DNA of 50,766 nt from an uncultured Alphaproteobacteria bacterium. GTDB lineage: Bacteria > Pseudomonadota > Alphaproteobacteria > HIMB59. The stretch's first letter is position 1. Every line of letters starts with the position of its first letter. The position numbers were made by a program, and so were the translations under genes. Below are positions 34,737 to 43,499 of this stretch, in pieces. The stretch spans positions 1 through 50,766 of the forward strand of contig CACLUX010000008.1 in assembly GCA_902610255.1 (NCBI GenBank), read 5' to 3'. The notes beneath the pieces were generated by a model, which saw only the letters and a list, made by a program, of their open reading frames with translations, did not search any database and had not been told where the DNA came from.

Positions 34737-37700
34737 TTTAATCCTAACTTTTTATAGAAAAGATTTATAGTGTAAAAAAAGTCCTTACTGTCATTATTTT
34801 TGATCTGAATAGAGCTAGAACTTTGCATTTTAATAATATTTTCTTGTGCCATTTGAATTAAATCATCTAGTGTTTTTTGACTTGCTTTTTTAAAAGTAAT
34901 ATCAATAAAATTTCTTTTTATATTTATTTTTGAAATACCAAGAGTAAGAGATTTAATTTTAATAGTTAGTAAATTAAATAAATTAGTAACTTCAACTGGG
35001 TAATCACCATATCGATCATATATCTCATCTAAAACATTCTTGAGCTCTTGAATATTCTTTGAATTAGTAAATTTACGATAAATAATCAACCTGGAAATAT
35101 CATCAGATATGTAATTCTTTGGAATGTAATACTCAAAAAATGCATCGAATTCAAATTCATCATAATCATCGTCAGTTTCTGCATTATTATTTTTTTGTCT
35201 TTCCACCTCTTCTTTCAACATACTTTGGTAAAGCTCTATTCCAATATCTTTCACATGACCACTTTGCTCATCACCAAGTAAATTACCTGCTCCTCTTATT
35301 TCTAAATCCTCATTAGCTAACTGAAAATTTGATCCTAGATTTTCATAGTTAGCTAAAACTTGAAGTTTCTTTAGAGCTGTTTTATTAATTAATTTTTCAC
35401 TGTCATGAAATAAATAGGCATATGCTCTTTTATTTGAACGACCTACTCTACCTCGCAATTGATATAATTGAGATAAACCAAATAAATTAGAATTAAAAAT
35501 TATTAGTGTGTTTGCATTTTTAATATCTATTCCTGACTCAATAATATTTGTAGAAATAAGGCACTGTATCTCACCTTTTGTAAAAGATATGAACACATCC
35601 TCAATATCTTTTTCTTTCATTTTACTGTGACCTACCCCGTAAGAAAGATCTAAATTTAATTTTTTAATTTCATTTTCGACAAAAGGAATATGGCTTATTC
35701 TTGGTACAACAATAAAAATTTGTCCATTCCTTTCTAATTCATTCTTTATTGCTGAAATAAGGGCAACAGACTCATATTTTTGAACATAAGTTCTTATACT
35801 AATTCTATTTGATGGAGGTGTTCCAATAATACTTAAATCTTTTAAGCCTAATAAAGACATCTGAAGTGTTCTAGGAATAGGTGTGGCAGACAATGAAAAT
35901 AAATGAATAGTTGGGTATTTGTTGATCAAATATTCCTTTTGATCGACACCAAATTTTTGTTCTTCATCTATTACCAGTGTGCCTAAATTATTAAATTCTA
36001 TGTCTTTTTTAAAAAGACTATGTGTTGCAATAAGAATTTGAATATCACCTGACTTTAATGAAATTAAAATTTCTTTTTTTTCTTTTGACGAAGTAAATCT
36101 AGATAGACATGCAACATTAATTTTAAAAATTGAAAACCTCTCGCTAAATGTATTAGTGTGTTGCATTGCTAGTAATGTGGTGGGAACAACTATTACAAAT
36201 TGAAAACCTGATAAATATGTTGCACATGCAATTCTTAAAGCCACTTCAGTTTTACCAAATCCTACATCGCCGCATATAAGGCGATTAGATGGTTTATCTT
36301 GTTTCAAATCATTTAAAGATTGTTCAATTGAGTTTAATTGATCCTCAGTTTCAACAAATGGAAATTGTTGATTAAATTTCTCAAGATCAGAATTATTATA
36401 TTGAAACTCTTTGATGTTTATAGTGGATCTCTTTGCTGCATTTTTTAAAAGTTTATTAGCTAGAAAACGAATTTTCTTCTTAACTGAAGATTTTCTTAAA
36501 ATCCAATCATTCGTGCCTAACTTATCAAGAAGTAGATTATTATCATCAAACCCGTATCTTGAAATATAGTTTAAATTTTCAATTGGTAGTAAAAGCTTGT
36601 CGTTACCGCGGTAAATTAATCTTATAAACTCCCTAATTCGATTATTAATTTCAATATTATCAATGGATATGAATCTCCCAATTCCATGCTTTTGATGAAC
36701 AACTGCTTCTCCTAATGAAAGATCATTAAAATTGATTATAGTATCTAAATTCGTCTTTTTTGTAGTATGAGTGTTTTTATTGAGGTGTACGATTCCATCA
36801 AATAGATAGTCTTTTGAAATTACAGATTTATAGAAATATAAATTATTACCATAATTTGGTTCAATATTTTTCTTTTGATGAAATTCGTTTTCTATTGAGG
36901 AGGAATTTTTTCCACTATGAAAATATATTTTATTACTCATTTTAGAAAATTCATCTAAAGAAGTATTTGATGTAATTTTTAAAGATTTAGGAGAGCTAGA
37001 TAATATATTTGTAAATTTAAAATTTTCTATTTTGTTATCTTCTAAATAATAATTTGAAAAAGGGATCTCAGGTTGGACTTGATCAAAAATTGTTTTAAGA
37101 AAATTTAGTTTCTCTTTTAATATTATGTCACTTCTATTAATTGTATAAATGGAATATCCCATAACGATATCCTCAAAATAACTATCTTTATTACTTGGCT
37201 CTAATAACTCAATATTAGGGTTAAATATATAAATCCTCTCTTTCTCATCTTTAAAAGTAAGTTGTGTTTGAGGATTGAATTCTTTTATTGTTTCAATCAC
37301 ATTATCAAAGAATGAAATTCTATAAGGATTATTATTACTGTTATAAATATCTAAGATATCCCCTCTTAGTGAAAATTCGAGTTTATTATAAGCATTTGCT
37401 TGGTTTGAATGATTGAATTCAACTAATTTTTCTAAAATTGTATTAGCTTCAATAGTTTGGTTTTTAGTTAATGTTAAAAAATGATCAGCATCTTTGTTTA
37501 TTTGAAATTTTTTTAAAAGATTATTGCAAGTTATTATTATTATATCATTATGATTTAATGTTAATAATTTTTCTGACCTATCAAGTAAGATGTCAGATGA
37601 TGAACTTTCAGAACTGAATGGTAAAGAGTCATGTGCTGGAAAATAACATATTTTCTTATGGGAATAATGTATATTTAGAATATTTTCATAGTCTAGAGCT

Positions 37701-37762
37701 ATCTTATCATCTTCACATAATAAAATTGATTTATTGCCAAATTTAGAAATAAGATTTTCCAA
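34733..37762 (-). CDS. mfd: Transcription-repair coupling factor
   Basis: Mfd removes stalled RNA polymerase and recruits UvrA to damaged DNA. The 1009-residue protein has a UvrB-like N-terminal module and the RNA polymerase-binding domain (LSLGEAVVHQKHGIGRF). The RecG-like translocase motor has a Walker A loop GDVGFGKTE (near residue 500), IDEEQKFG and RGRVGRS, followed by a C-terminal D7 region. It is about 140 residues shorter than the E. coli protein, mostly in N-terminal loops. The start appears to be TTG at 37762, 2 bp after the sdhE stop; the frame is open further upstream, so the exact start is uncertain. Confidence 0.95.
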   Translation of the reverse strand: MENLISKFGNKSILLCEDDKIALDYENILNIHYSHKKICYFPAHDSLPFSSESSSSDILLDRSEKLLTLNHNDIIIITCNNLLKKFQINKDADHFLTLTKNQTIEANTILEKLVEFNHSNQANAYNKLEFSLRGDILDIYNSNNNPYRISFFDNVIETIKEFNPQTQLTFKDEKERIYIFNPNIELLEPSNKDSYFEDIVMGYSIYTINRSDIILKEKLNFLKTIFDQVQPEIPFSNYYLEDNKIENFKFTNILSSSPKSLKITSNTSLDEFSKMSNKIYFHSGKNSSSIENEFHQKKNIEPNYGNNLYFYKSVISKDYLFDGIVHLNKNTHTTKKTNLDTIINFNDLSLGEAVVHQKHGIGRFISIDNIEINNRIREFIRLIYRGNDKLLLPIENLNYISRYGFDDNNLLLDKLGTNDWILRKSSVKKKIRFLANKLLKNAAKRSTINIKEFQYNNSDLEKFNQQFPFVETEDQLNSIEQSLNDLKQDKPSNRLICGDVGFGKTEVALRIACATYLSGFQFVIVVPTTLLAMQHTNTFSERFSIFKINVACLSRFTSSKEKKEILISLKSGDIQILIATHSLFKKDIEFNNLGTLVIDEEQKFGVDQKEYLINKYPTIHLFSLSATPIPRTLQMSLLGLKDLSIIGTPPSNRISIRTYVQKYESVALISAIKNELERNGQIFIVVPRISHIPFVENEIKKLNLDLSYGVGHSKMKEKDIEDVFISFTKGEIQCLISTNIIESGIDIKNANTLIIFNSNLFGLSQLYQLRGRVGRSNKRAYAYLFHDSEKLINKTALKKLQVLANYENLGSNFQLANEDLEIRGAGNLLGDEQSGHVKDIGIELYQSMLKEEVERQKNNNAETDDDYDEFEFDAFFEYYIPKNYISDDISRLIIYRKFTNSKNIQELKNVLDEIYDRYGDYPVEVTNLFNLLTIKIKSLTLGISKINIKRNFIDITFKKASQKTLDDLIQMAQENIIKMQSSSSIQIKNNDSKDFFYTINLFYKKLGLK

Positions 37763-37764
37763 TA

Positions 37765-38013
37765 TTATTTTGATAAATTAATTATTTTAAGATACTTAAT
37801 TCTATCTTCTTTGAAAGACTCATTAAAAAATACGTCAAATATGTATTGTGTTTCATTCTTTAATAAATCATCTAATTGGTCAATTAGAGCCTCATCATTA
37901 CTGTTTACAAGTTTTGAATAAATTCTCTCAAAAAATACATCTAATTCTTTTATACCTAATGTTTGACATCGATATTTTATTTTTTTTAATTTATCTTTGT
38001 AGTTATTATTCAT
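37765..38013 (-). CDS. sdhE: SdhE-family flavin assembly factor
   Basis: This small helical protein (82 residues from ATG 38013) helps attach FAD to succinate dehydrogenase. KKIKYRCQTLGIKELDVFFERI corresponds to the conserved R-x-x-x-R-G-x-x-E-L-D helix; here the RGxxE glycine is kept as LGIKE and the Arg before it is replaced by Leu. A TTG three codons upstream is possible, but the ATG fits better. Its start codon overlaps the divergent recG start in CATG. The order mfd-sdhE-recG is common in alphaproteobacteria. Confidence 0.85.
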   Translation of the reverse strand: MNNNYKDKLKKIKYRCQTLGIKELDVFFERIYSKLVNSNDEALIDQLDDLLKNETQYIFDVFFNESFKEDRIKYLKIINLSK

Positions 38014-40081
38014 GAACGACAATAGTTTCGATTTTTTATATCAGAAAGTAGAAAAACTTAAAGGAATAGGTCCAAAGAAAGCGTCTTATTTTAAAAATCT
38101 AAATATAAACATTGTTATTGATATATTTTATAATTTACCGACTAGATCAATAGATCGTACTCAGGATATTGACTTTAAAAATCTTGAAAAAGGACAAACT
38201 ATCACCACTCTCGTTAAGGTAAAAAAACATCATTTTCCTTTCAATCCTAAACTACCCTACGTGATTGAATGTGAAAAAGGATCTTTAATTATAAACATAA
38301 TTTATTTTTCAATAAGAGGGAATTTTCTTAGAAAAAAATATCCTGAAAACAAAGAATTAATTATTAGTGGAAAAGTATCATTTTATAAAAGCAATCTTAG
38401 TGTAGCACACCCTGATTACATAGAAGAGATAGAAAATGAGGATAAGTTAAGAACTTTTGAAAATATTTATCCTTTAACAAGGGGTATCACATTAAAAGAT
38501 ATTAGAATAGTTTTAAATGACGCAAAAAATCATTTTAATAAATTTGATGAATGGTTGAATGAAAATATTATTAAAAAATATAATTTTTCAAGTTTCAATG
38601 AATCATTAATAAAAATGCATTTTCCCTCCGTAAAAGAAGATATTGAAAATAGAGAGAATTTTAGAAAAAGGTTGGCTGTTGATGAATTAGTATCGAATTA
38701 TTTTGCTATTAGATACTTAAAAGAAAAAACAAAAAGAAAAAATGAAAGTTTAAATCTTAAATTTAATTTACAAGAAAAATTGATAAATGAGCTACCTTTT
38801 GAGTTGACAAAAAATCAATATAAAATAATAAACGATATAAATAATTATAATAATACTCAATATCGAGAAACAGTACTATTACAAGGTGATGTAGGTTCAG
38901 GCAAAACTATTGTATCCTTATTAACAGCAATCCCTTTTATTCAAAAACATAAACAAGTTGCGTATATGGCGCCTACAGAAATATTAGCTAATCAAATTTA
39001 CAGTAATGTATTAAATCATTTAGATAGTGAAGAAGTTAAGCCTATATTGCTCACTGGTAGTACTAAAAATAAAAGTAAAATTTATGAAAAAATAGAAAAA
39101 GGTATTTTTAATTTTATTATTGGTACTCATGCAATTTTTCAAGAAAATTTAAATTTCTCATCCTTGGCATATGTAATAATCGATGAACAACATCGATTTG
39201 GTGTTCAACAAAGACTGTATTTAGCTGAAAAAGGAGTAAATACAAATATTCTATTAATGTCTGCCACACCTATTCCAAGAACACTTGCATTAGCTCAATA
39301 TGGTGAAATAGAACAGGTAATACTAAAAGAAAAGCCAGCTTTTCAAAAACCGATAATAACTAAAGTATCGAGCATTGACAAAATTAAAGATATAGAAATT
39401 TTGTTAAAGAAAAAAATTTCAAATGTGTCTCAAGTTTACTGGATTTGCCCTTTAGTTGAGGCATCAGAAACTCAAAAGTATAAAGATGTAGAAACAAGAT
39501 TTAAGTCTTTGAAGAATATATTTGGTTCAGAAGTTGAAATGTTGCATGGCAAAATTAAGAGTGATCAAAAAGAAAGAATTATTCAAAATTTTCAAAAAGG
39601 AAATATAAAAATATTAGTTGCTACTACTGTAGTAGAGGTAGGCATAGATAATAAAAATGCAGATTATATTGTAATTGAAAATGCAGAAAAATTTGGCTTA
39701 TCTCAATTACATCAGTTAAGAGGAAGAGTAGGAAGAGGTAACAATCAAGGTTATTGTTTTGCTTTATATGGCAAGGATTTACCTGATAATACGATAAATC
39801 GACTAAAAATATTCAAAGAAAACTTAGATGGTTTTAAATTATCCGAAAAAGATCTCGAAATTAGAGGCACTGGTGACATATTAGGATATCGTCAAAGTGG
39901 TGACTCATTATTCAAGTTTGTAAATGTTTATCATGATCAAGAACTAATAATAGATGCACTTCAATATGTAAAAAAATTGATTGAAAAAAAAGAGTATGAA
40001 AATGAAAAATTTAAAAAAGATATATATAAGTTACTTATGTTTTTTAAGCAGCAAGAAGCAATAAAACTATTATTTAGTTAA
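38012..40081 (+). CDS. recG: ATP-dependent DNA helicase RecG
   Basis: RecG remodels stalled replication forks and Holliday junctions. The 689 residues comprise an N-terminal wedge domain (LKGIGPKKASYF, FYNLPTRSIDRT) and helicase lobes with GDVGSGKT (about 292-299), IDEQHRFGVQQR (about 391-402), LMSATPIPRTLA, VEVGIDNKNA and QLRGRVGRG. The length is standard. Its end overlaps the convergent DUF502 gene by 12 bp. Confidence 0.97.
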   Translation: MNDNSFDFLYQKVEKLKGIGPKKASYFKNLNINIVIDIFYNLPTRSIDRTQDIDFKNLEKGQTITTLVKVKKHHFPFNPKLPYVIECEKGSLIINIIYFSIRGNFLRKKYPENKELIISGKVSFYKSNLSVAHPDYIEEIENEDKLRTFENIYPLTRGITLKDIRIVLNDAKNHFNKFDEWLNENIIKKYNFSSFNESLIKMHFPSVKEDIENRENFRKRLAVDELVSNYFAIRYLKEKTKRKNESLNLKFNLQEKLINELPFELTKNQYKIINDINNYNNTQYRETVLLQGDVGSGKTIVSLLTAIPFIQKHKQVAYMAPTEILANQIYSNVLNHLDSEEVKPILLTGSTKNKSKIYEKIEKGIFNFIIGTHAIFQENLNFSSLAYVIIDEQHRFGVQQRLYLAEKGVNTNILLMSATPIPRTLALAQYGEIEQVILKEKPAFQKPIITKVSSIDKIKDIEILLKKKISNVSQVYWICPLVEASETQKYKDVETRFKSLKNIFGSEVEMLHGKIKSDQKERIIQNFQKGNIKILVATTVVEVGIDNKNADYIVIENAEKFGLSQLHQLRGRVGRGNNQGYCFALYGKDLPDNTINRLKIFKENLDGFKLSEKDLEIRGTGDILGYRQSGDSLFKFVNVYHDQELIIDALQYVKKLIEKKEYENEKFKKDIYKLLMFFKQQEAIKLLFS

Positions 40082-40717
40082 CTTTTTAATTTTTTTCTTT
40101 TTAGGAAGAGCTTTTTTAATTTCCGGTGCTTTGGGTGTAACTAATCCTGCAGAAATGATGTATTTGATTGCTTGATCGACAGACATATTAAGTTTGATAC
40201 ATTTTGATAATGGAACAAACATCAAGAAACCTGTAGTTGGATTAGGTGTAGATGGCATGAAAACATTTATCATCTTTTGATTTTTTCTTTTTGCTATTTC
40301 CCCTTTTGTTTCACTTGTTAAAAATGCAAGGGCAAAAATATCTTTTTGAGGATATTCAATAAGAACAACCTCTTTAAAAGCATTAGACTGTGTCGTAGCA
40401 AATGTATCAATAATCTGTTTTACTGTATTATAGATTGAGTTTAAGCCGGGAATTTTGGATAAAACAGCATCAACTACTCGATGATAAAGTTTTCCAAAAA
40501 AACTTCCAGCTATGGCTCCTAAAATTGTAAAAAATAAAAAAGCAACTATTAAACCAACACCAGGTATTTCAGATGGAATACCAAATTTATTTAGAGGTAT
40601 GAAAGGTCTAAATATTTTATCTGCAATACCAACTACTACCCATGCAACGTAAATAGATAAAGCTAATGGTGCAACAATTAATATGCCACTAATAAAATGA
40701 TTTTGAATTTTTTTCAT
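40070..40717 (-). CDS. DUF502-family membrane protein
   Basis: The 215-residue inner-membrane protein has two helices (about 9-30 and 53-75), then the DUF502 core with PGLNSIYNTVKQIIDTFA, VVLIEYPQ and VFMPSTPNPTTGFLMFVP. It ends in a Lys-rich tail. The family is widespread next to recG in alphaproteobacteria; its function is unknown. The DUF6494 gene ends 5 bp upstream on the same strand, so the two are co-transcribed. Confidence 0.9.
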   Translation of the reverse strand: MKKIQNHFISGILIVAPLALSIYVAWVVVGIADKIFRPFIPLNKFGIPSEIPGVGLIVAFLFFTILGAIAGSFFGKLYHRVVDAVLSKIPGLNSIYNTVKQIIDTFATTQSNAFKEVVLIEYPQKDIFALAFLTSETKGEIAKRKNQKMINVFMPSTPNPTTGFLMFVPLSKCIKLNMSVDQAIKYIISAGLVTPKAPEIKKALPKKKKIKKLTK

Positions 40718-40722
40718 TTATA

Positions 40723-40902
40723 TTAATTATTTATTTTATCTTCAAACTCAAAAACATTCTTATTATTAATTTCAAAAGATACTTTTATCGATAGATCCTT
40801 TACATCAGGGTTATTTTCAATGAATTGATTAAGTTCTTGTTGTGAGCTAATCCCTAACCTTTTCAGAAATTTTCTAACTTTTAATTGTGTTTCATCATCC
40901 AT
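40723..40902 (-). CDS. DUF6494-like small protein (59 residues)
   Basis: This short gene is read from ATG 40902 to TAA 40723. The product begins MDDETQLKVRKFLKRLGISS and continues QQELNQFIEN, followed by a beta-rich half (LSIKVSFEINNKNVFEFED). The helix RKFLKxxGxxSQQEL is the signature of the DUF6494 family, known from alphaproteobacteria; function unknown. It sits 5 bp before DUF502 and is easily missed because of its length. Confidence 0.75.
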   Translation of the reverse strand: MDDETQLKVRKFLKRLGISSQQELNQFIENNPDVKDLSIKVSFEINNKNVFEFEDKINN

Positions 40903-40950
40903 GAAATTGATAATATGGATTTTTTTTCATATTTGAAGGCTTTTAAATAA

Positions 40951-41298
40951 TCAAAAACTATAAATGATAGTTAGGATAGTTTTCAATTCTAAGATAGTTG
41001 TAGATATGCCTATTACTACGATTAATCTAGCTAAAAAAGATAGTATTTTATTGCCTTTATATTTTTGAGAACTTCTCCAAACACCAATGCAAGATGTAAA
41101 GTAATAGATTAGATTTAATACAAGATATAATGAAAATGTATAAATAAAATTTTGTATATGTATTTTTGTGACGAGCAATAGAGGTGCCGAAATAAGGAAA
41201 TTAACAAGAACGTAATAAATCCAATAACTTTTGTATAAAGGTAAATTTCCTTTAAAAAGCTCCATAAGGTTATTTTCAATTTTAAATATGAAATTCAT
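40951..41298 (-). CDS. Membrane protein with GVWRSSxKY motif, unknown
   Basis: The 115-residue protein has three hydrophobic segments (about 27-46, 50-68 and 85-112) and the motif CIGVWRSSQKYKG between the second and third. Similar GIWRSAxKYxG proteins occur in many marine bacteria without a known role; that recollection is the only family evidence. Its ATG overlaps the DUF2061 gene stop by 4 bp, so the two are translated together. Confidence 0.65.
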   Translation of the reverse strand: MNFIFKIENNLMELFKGNLPLYKSYWIYYVLVNFLISAPLLLVTKIHIQNFIYTFSLYLVLNLIYYFTSCIGVWRSSQKYKGNKILSFLARLIVVIGISTTILELKTILTIIYSF

Positions 41299-41726
41299 AT
41301 TTTAATTCTTCCCCATTGAATTTTATTCCAGACTCTCTCATGAATATAATAAATTAATATACCGTTCATTATTTCATAAATGACAATGGATTTTGTCCAA
41401 TCTAAGTTTGATGTAATAAACATAGCAGAAATAAATGTTATTGTAGATGCGGCCAATCTCCATGTGAGTGCCTTGAAAAATGATCTGAGTCTAATTACTT
41501 TTTGATTAAATCTGCCATATTTGTATAAATTCCATACTCTTTCATGAAAATAGTATGTAATCATTTTTAAAATGAAAACAATTAAAGCTACATAGAAAGG
41601 AGAAGTTGCATCAAAGTTTTCTGAACCATAAGAAATAACAAAAAAACTTATCAGAAAAGTATTTATAAAAGCAACTATTCTATAACTTATAGTTTTTAAG
41701 ATTGATCTATTTTTTGTTACTTTCAT
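41295..41726 (-). CDS. Tandem DUF2061 membrane protein
   Basis: The 143-residue protein is built of two copies of the DUF2061 unit. Copy one runs RSILKTISYRIVAF ... YYFHERVWNLYKYGR, and copy two RSFFKALTWRLAAS ... YYIHERVWNKIQWGR. Each has two membrane helices and a conserved H-E-R-V-W. DUF2061 occurs singly or fused to other domains elsewhere; its function is unknown. It overlaps the DUF3108 gene by one base and the downstream membrane gene by four. Confidence 0.82.
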   Translation of the reverse strand: MKVTKNRSILKTISYRIVAFINTFLISFFVISYGSENFDATSPFYVALIVFILKMITYYFHERVWNLYKYGRFNQKVIRLRSFFKALTWRLAASTITFISAMFITSNLDWTKSIVIYEIMNGILIYYIHERVWNKIQWGRIKI

Positions 41727-42475
41727 TATTGAAGAATTTCATATTCTTTCAAATGAAGATTAGCTTTAAATTTTTTTGAATTAATTCTAAATTTAGCAGG
41801 AATTTTAATTATTTCTTTTTCAAATGAATAAACCGTTATAACTTCTAAATTATTTTTTTTATTCTCTTTATAAAGACCTTTAAAAAAAGGAAATACTAAA
41901 TCTATAACTTCAGCGTTTCCCTTGTATATTGAAGGATTATTAGATTTTAAGTTTTCAGTATTTTTTGTAATGGATGATAATTCATAAATGTTAATTCCAT
42001 CAATAATTAACCTTTTTGAATCTGTTTGGAAAATAAAATATTGAACTAATTGTGATATCGGATCAGTGAAAAATTTATAATCATTAATTAAAGTATTTTG
42101 CAAATTAATTTGATCACTGGAGAGTTCTTTTGAAATTTCAATATTTGATATAGTACCATTCTTGTTAAAAATAATATTTTCAAATCTATCCTGTTTAGAG
42201 CTTTTTGTTTTACTTTTGTAAATTATGGGATTGAAGCTATCATCTTTAATTTCTCCACTAACTTTTGTAATAGACTCATACCCATAAATTTTGTCAGTCA
42301 CACCATAACTTTTAATTGTGAAATCAATTTCATATAAATTATCTTCAATTTTAATTTTCCAGAATAAGTCTGCTAGGTGAATTGATTTCCAATCAATTTC
42401 ATATTTTAGATTTATTACTTTAGAGTTCAGGTAATATGGATATATTATTAAAAAAATTATGAAAAATATGCGCAT
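41726..42475 (-). CDS. DUF3108-like secreted protein
   Basis: The 249-residue protein starts at ATG 42475 with a signal peptide (RIFFIIFLIIYPYYLNS), followed by a beta-rich body typical of DUF3108, a periplasmic family of unknown function with an incomplete barrel. Recognisable parts are LKYEIDWKSIHLADLFWKI, SYGVTDKIYGYES, and IPAKFRINS near the end. It is the first gene of a three-gene membrane/envelope unit with DUF2061 and the WRSS protein. It overlaps the divergent mnmH start. Confidence 0.68.
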   Translation of the reverse strand: MRIFFIIFLIIYPYYLNSKVINLKYEIDWKSIHLADLFWKIKIEDNLYEIDFTIKSYGVTDKIYGYESITKVSGEIKDDSFNPIIYKSKTKSSKQDRFENIIFNKNGTISNIEISKELSSDQINLQNTLINDYKFFTDPISQLVQYFIFQTDSKRLIIDGINIYELSSITKNTENLKSNNPSIYKGNAEVIDLVFPFFKGLYKENKKNNLEVITVYSFEKEIIKIPAKFRINSKKFKANLHLKEYEILQ

Positions 42476-43499
42476 CAATAAAACATCGTATAAAAGTACT
42501 ACTATCGATGATTATAATACTATAATTGATGTAAGAACCCCATTAGAGTTTATTGAAGACCATATCCCAAGATCAGTAAATTATCCCGTATTAACAAATA
42601 AACAACGTCATGAAATAGGATTAAAATATAAAGAGAATTCTTTTTTAGCTAAAAAAGAAGGAGCTAGTATTATTAGTTTAAATATTTCCAAAATTATTAA
42701 TAAAATAAAATTTGATAAAAAAAATAAAACATTAATTTATTGTTGGAGAGGTGGTCTTAGATCACTTAGTTTATATTTAGTTCTTAAACAAATAGGTTAC
42801 GACGTAACATTATTAGAGGGTGGATATAAGACTTACAGAGGTTATATAGTAGATTATTTTGAAAATAATACTGATAAATTTAAATTTAACCAAATTATGG
42901 GTGTAACGGGTGTAGGGAAAACACTTTTTATTAAAGAATTATCAAAAAAATATCAAGTGATCGATTTTGAAGGTTTGGCCAAACATAAAGGCTCTATTTT
43001 GGGAAATATACCAAATACTGTTCAACCATCACAAAAATTATTTGAAACTTTAATTTATGAAAAACTTCACTCTTTCAATTCGAGAAAAAATATATGGGTT
43101 GAAGCAGAAAGTATTAAAGTGGGTAAGTTAAGTATTCCAAGTAAAATCTGGAAAAATATGCCTTTGGGTAAAAATGTAAAAATAAAGAGTAATTTAACAG
43201 AGAGGGTGAAATTCATTTTAAAAGATTACAAATATTTTACTAATTCACCAGATTTAATGAAAAATGCGCTTATTGTATTAAAGAAAATTATTCCAAAAGA
43301 GGAATTTAAACTTATTGAAGTAAATTTAAAAAAAAAGGAGTATTTTCAGTTTGTGAAATCATTAATTGAATATCATTACGATAGAGCTTATAAAAAGACT
43401 CGAGCTGAAAATGACAGTAATATTTATAAAGAGATATATTTAAATAAAATCAACTTAATAAATATTAAAAGAGTTATTAAAGAGAGTAATTATTTTTAA
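42459..43499 (+). CDS. mnmH: tRNA 2-selenouridine/geranyl-2-thiouridine synthase
   Basis: MnmH (SelU/YbbB) modifies wobble 2-thiouridine in tRNAs for Lys, Glu and Gln, geranylating it and replacing sulfur with selenium. The N-terminal rhodanese domain (IIDVRTPLEFIEDHIP) has its catalytic cysteine at Cys95 in IYCWRGGLRS. The C-terminal P-loop is GVTGVGKT (148-155). At 346 residues it is normal. ATG 42459 or 42468 could be the start; both overlap the divergent DUF3108 gene. No selenophosphate synthetase gene is in the window. Confidence 0.92.
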   Translation: MKNMRINKTSYKSTTIDDYNTIIDVRTPLEFIEDHIPRSVNYPVLTNKQRHEIGLKYKENSFLAKKEGASIISLNISKIINKIKFDKKNKTLIYCWRGGLRSLSLYLVLKQIGYDVTLLEGGYKTYRGYIVDYFENNTDKFKFNQIMGVTGVGKTLFIKELSKKYQVIDFEGLAKHKGSILGNIPNTVQPSQKLFETLIYEKLHSFNSRKNIWVEAESIKVGKLSIPSKIWKNMPLGKNVKIKSNLTERVKFILKDYKYFTNSPDLMKNALIVLKKIIPKEEFKLIEVNLKKKEYFQFVKSLIEYHYDRAYKKTRAENDSNIYKEIYLNKINLINIKRVIKESNYF

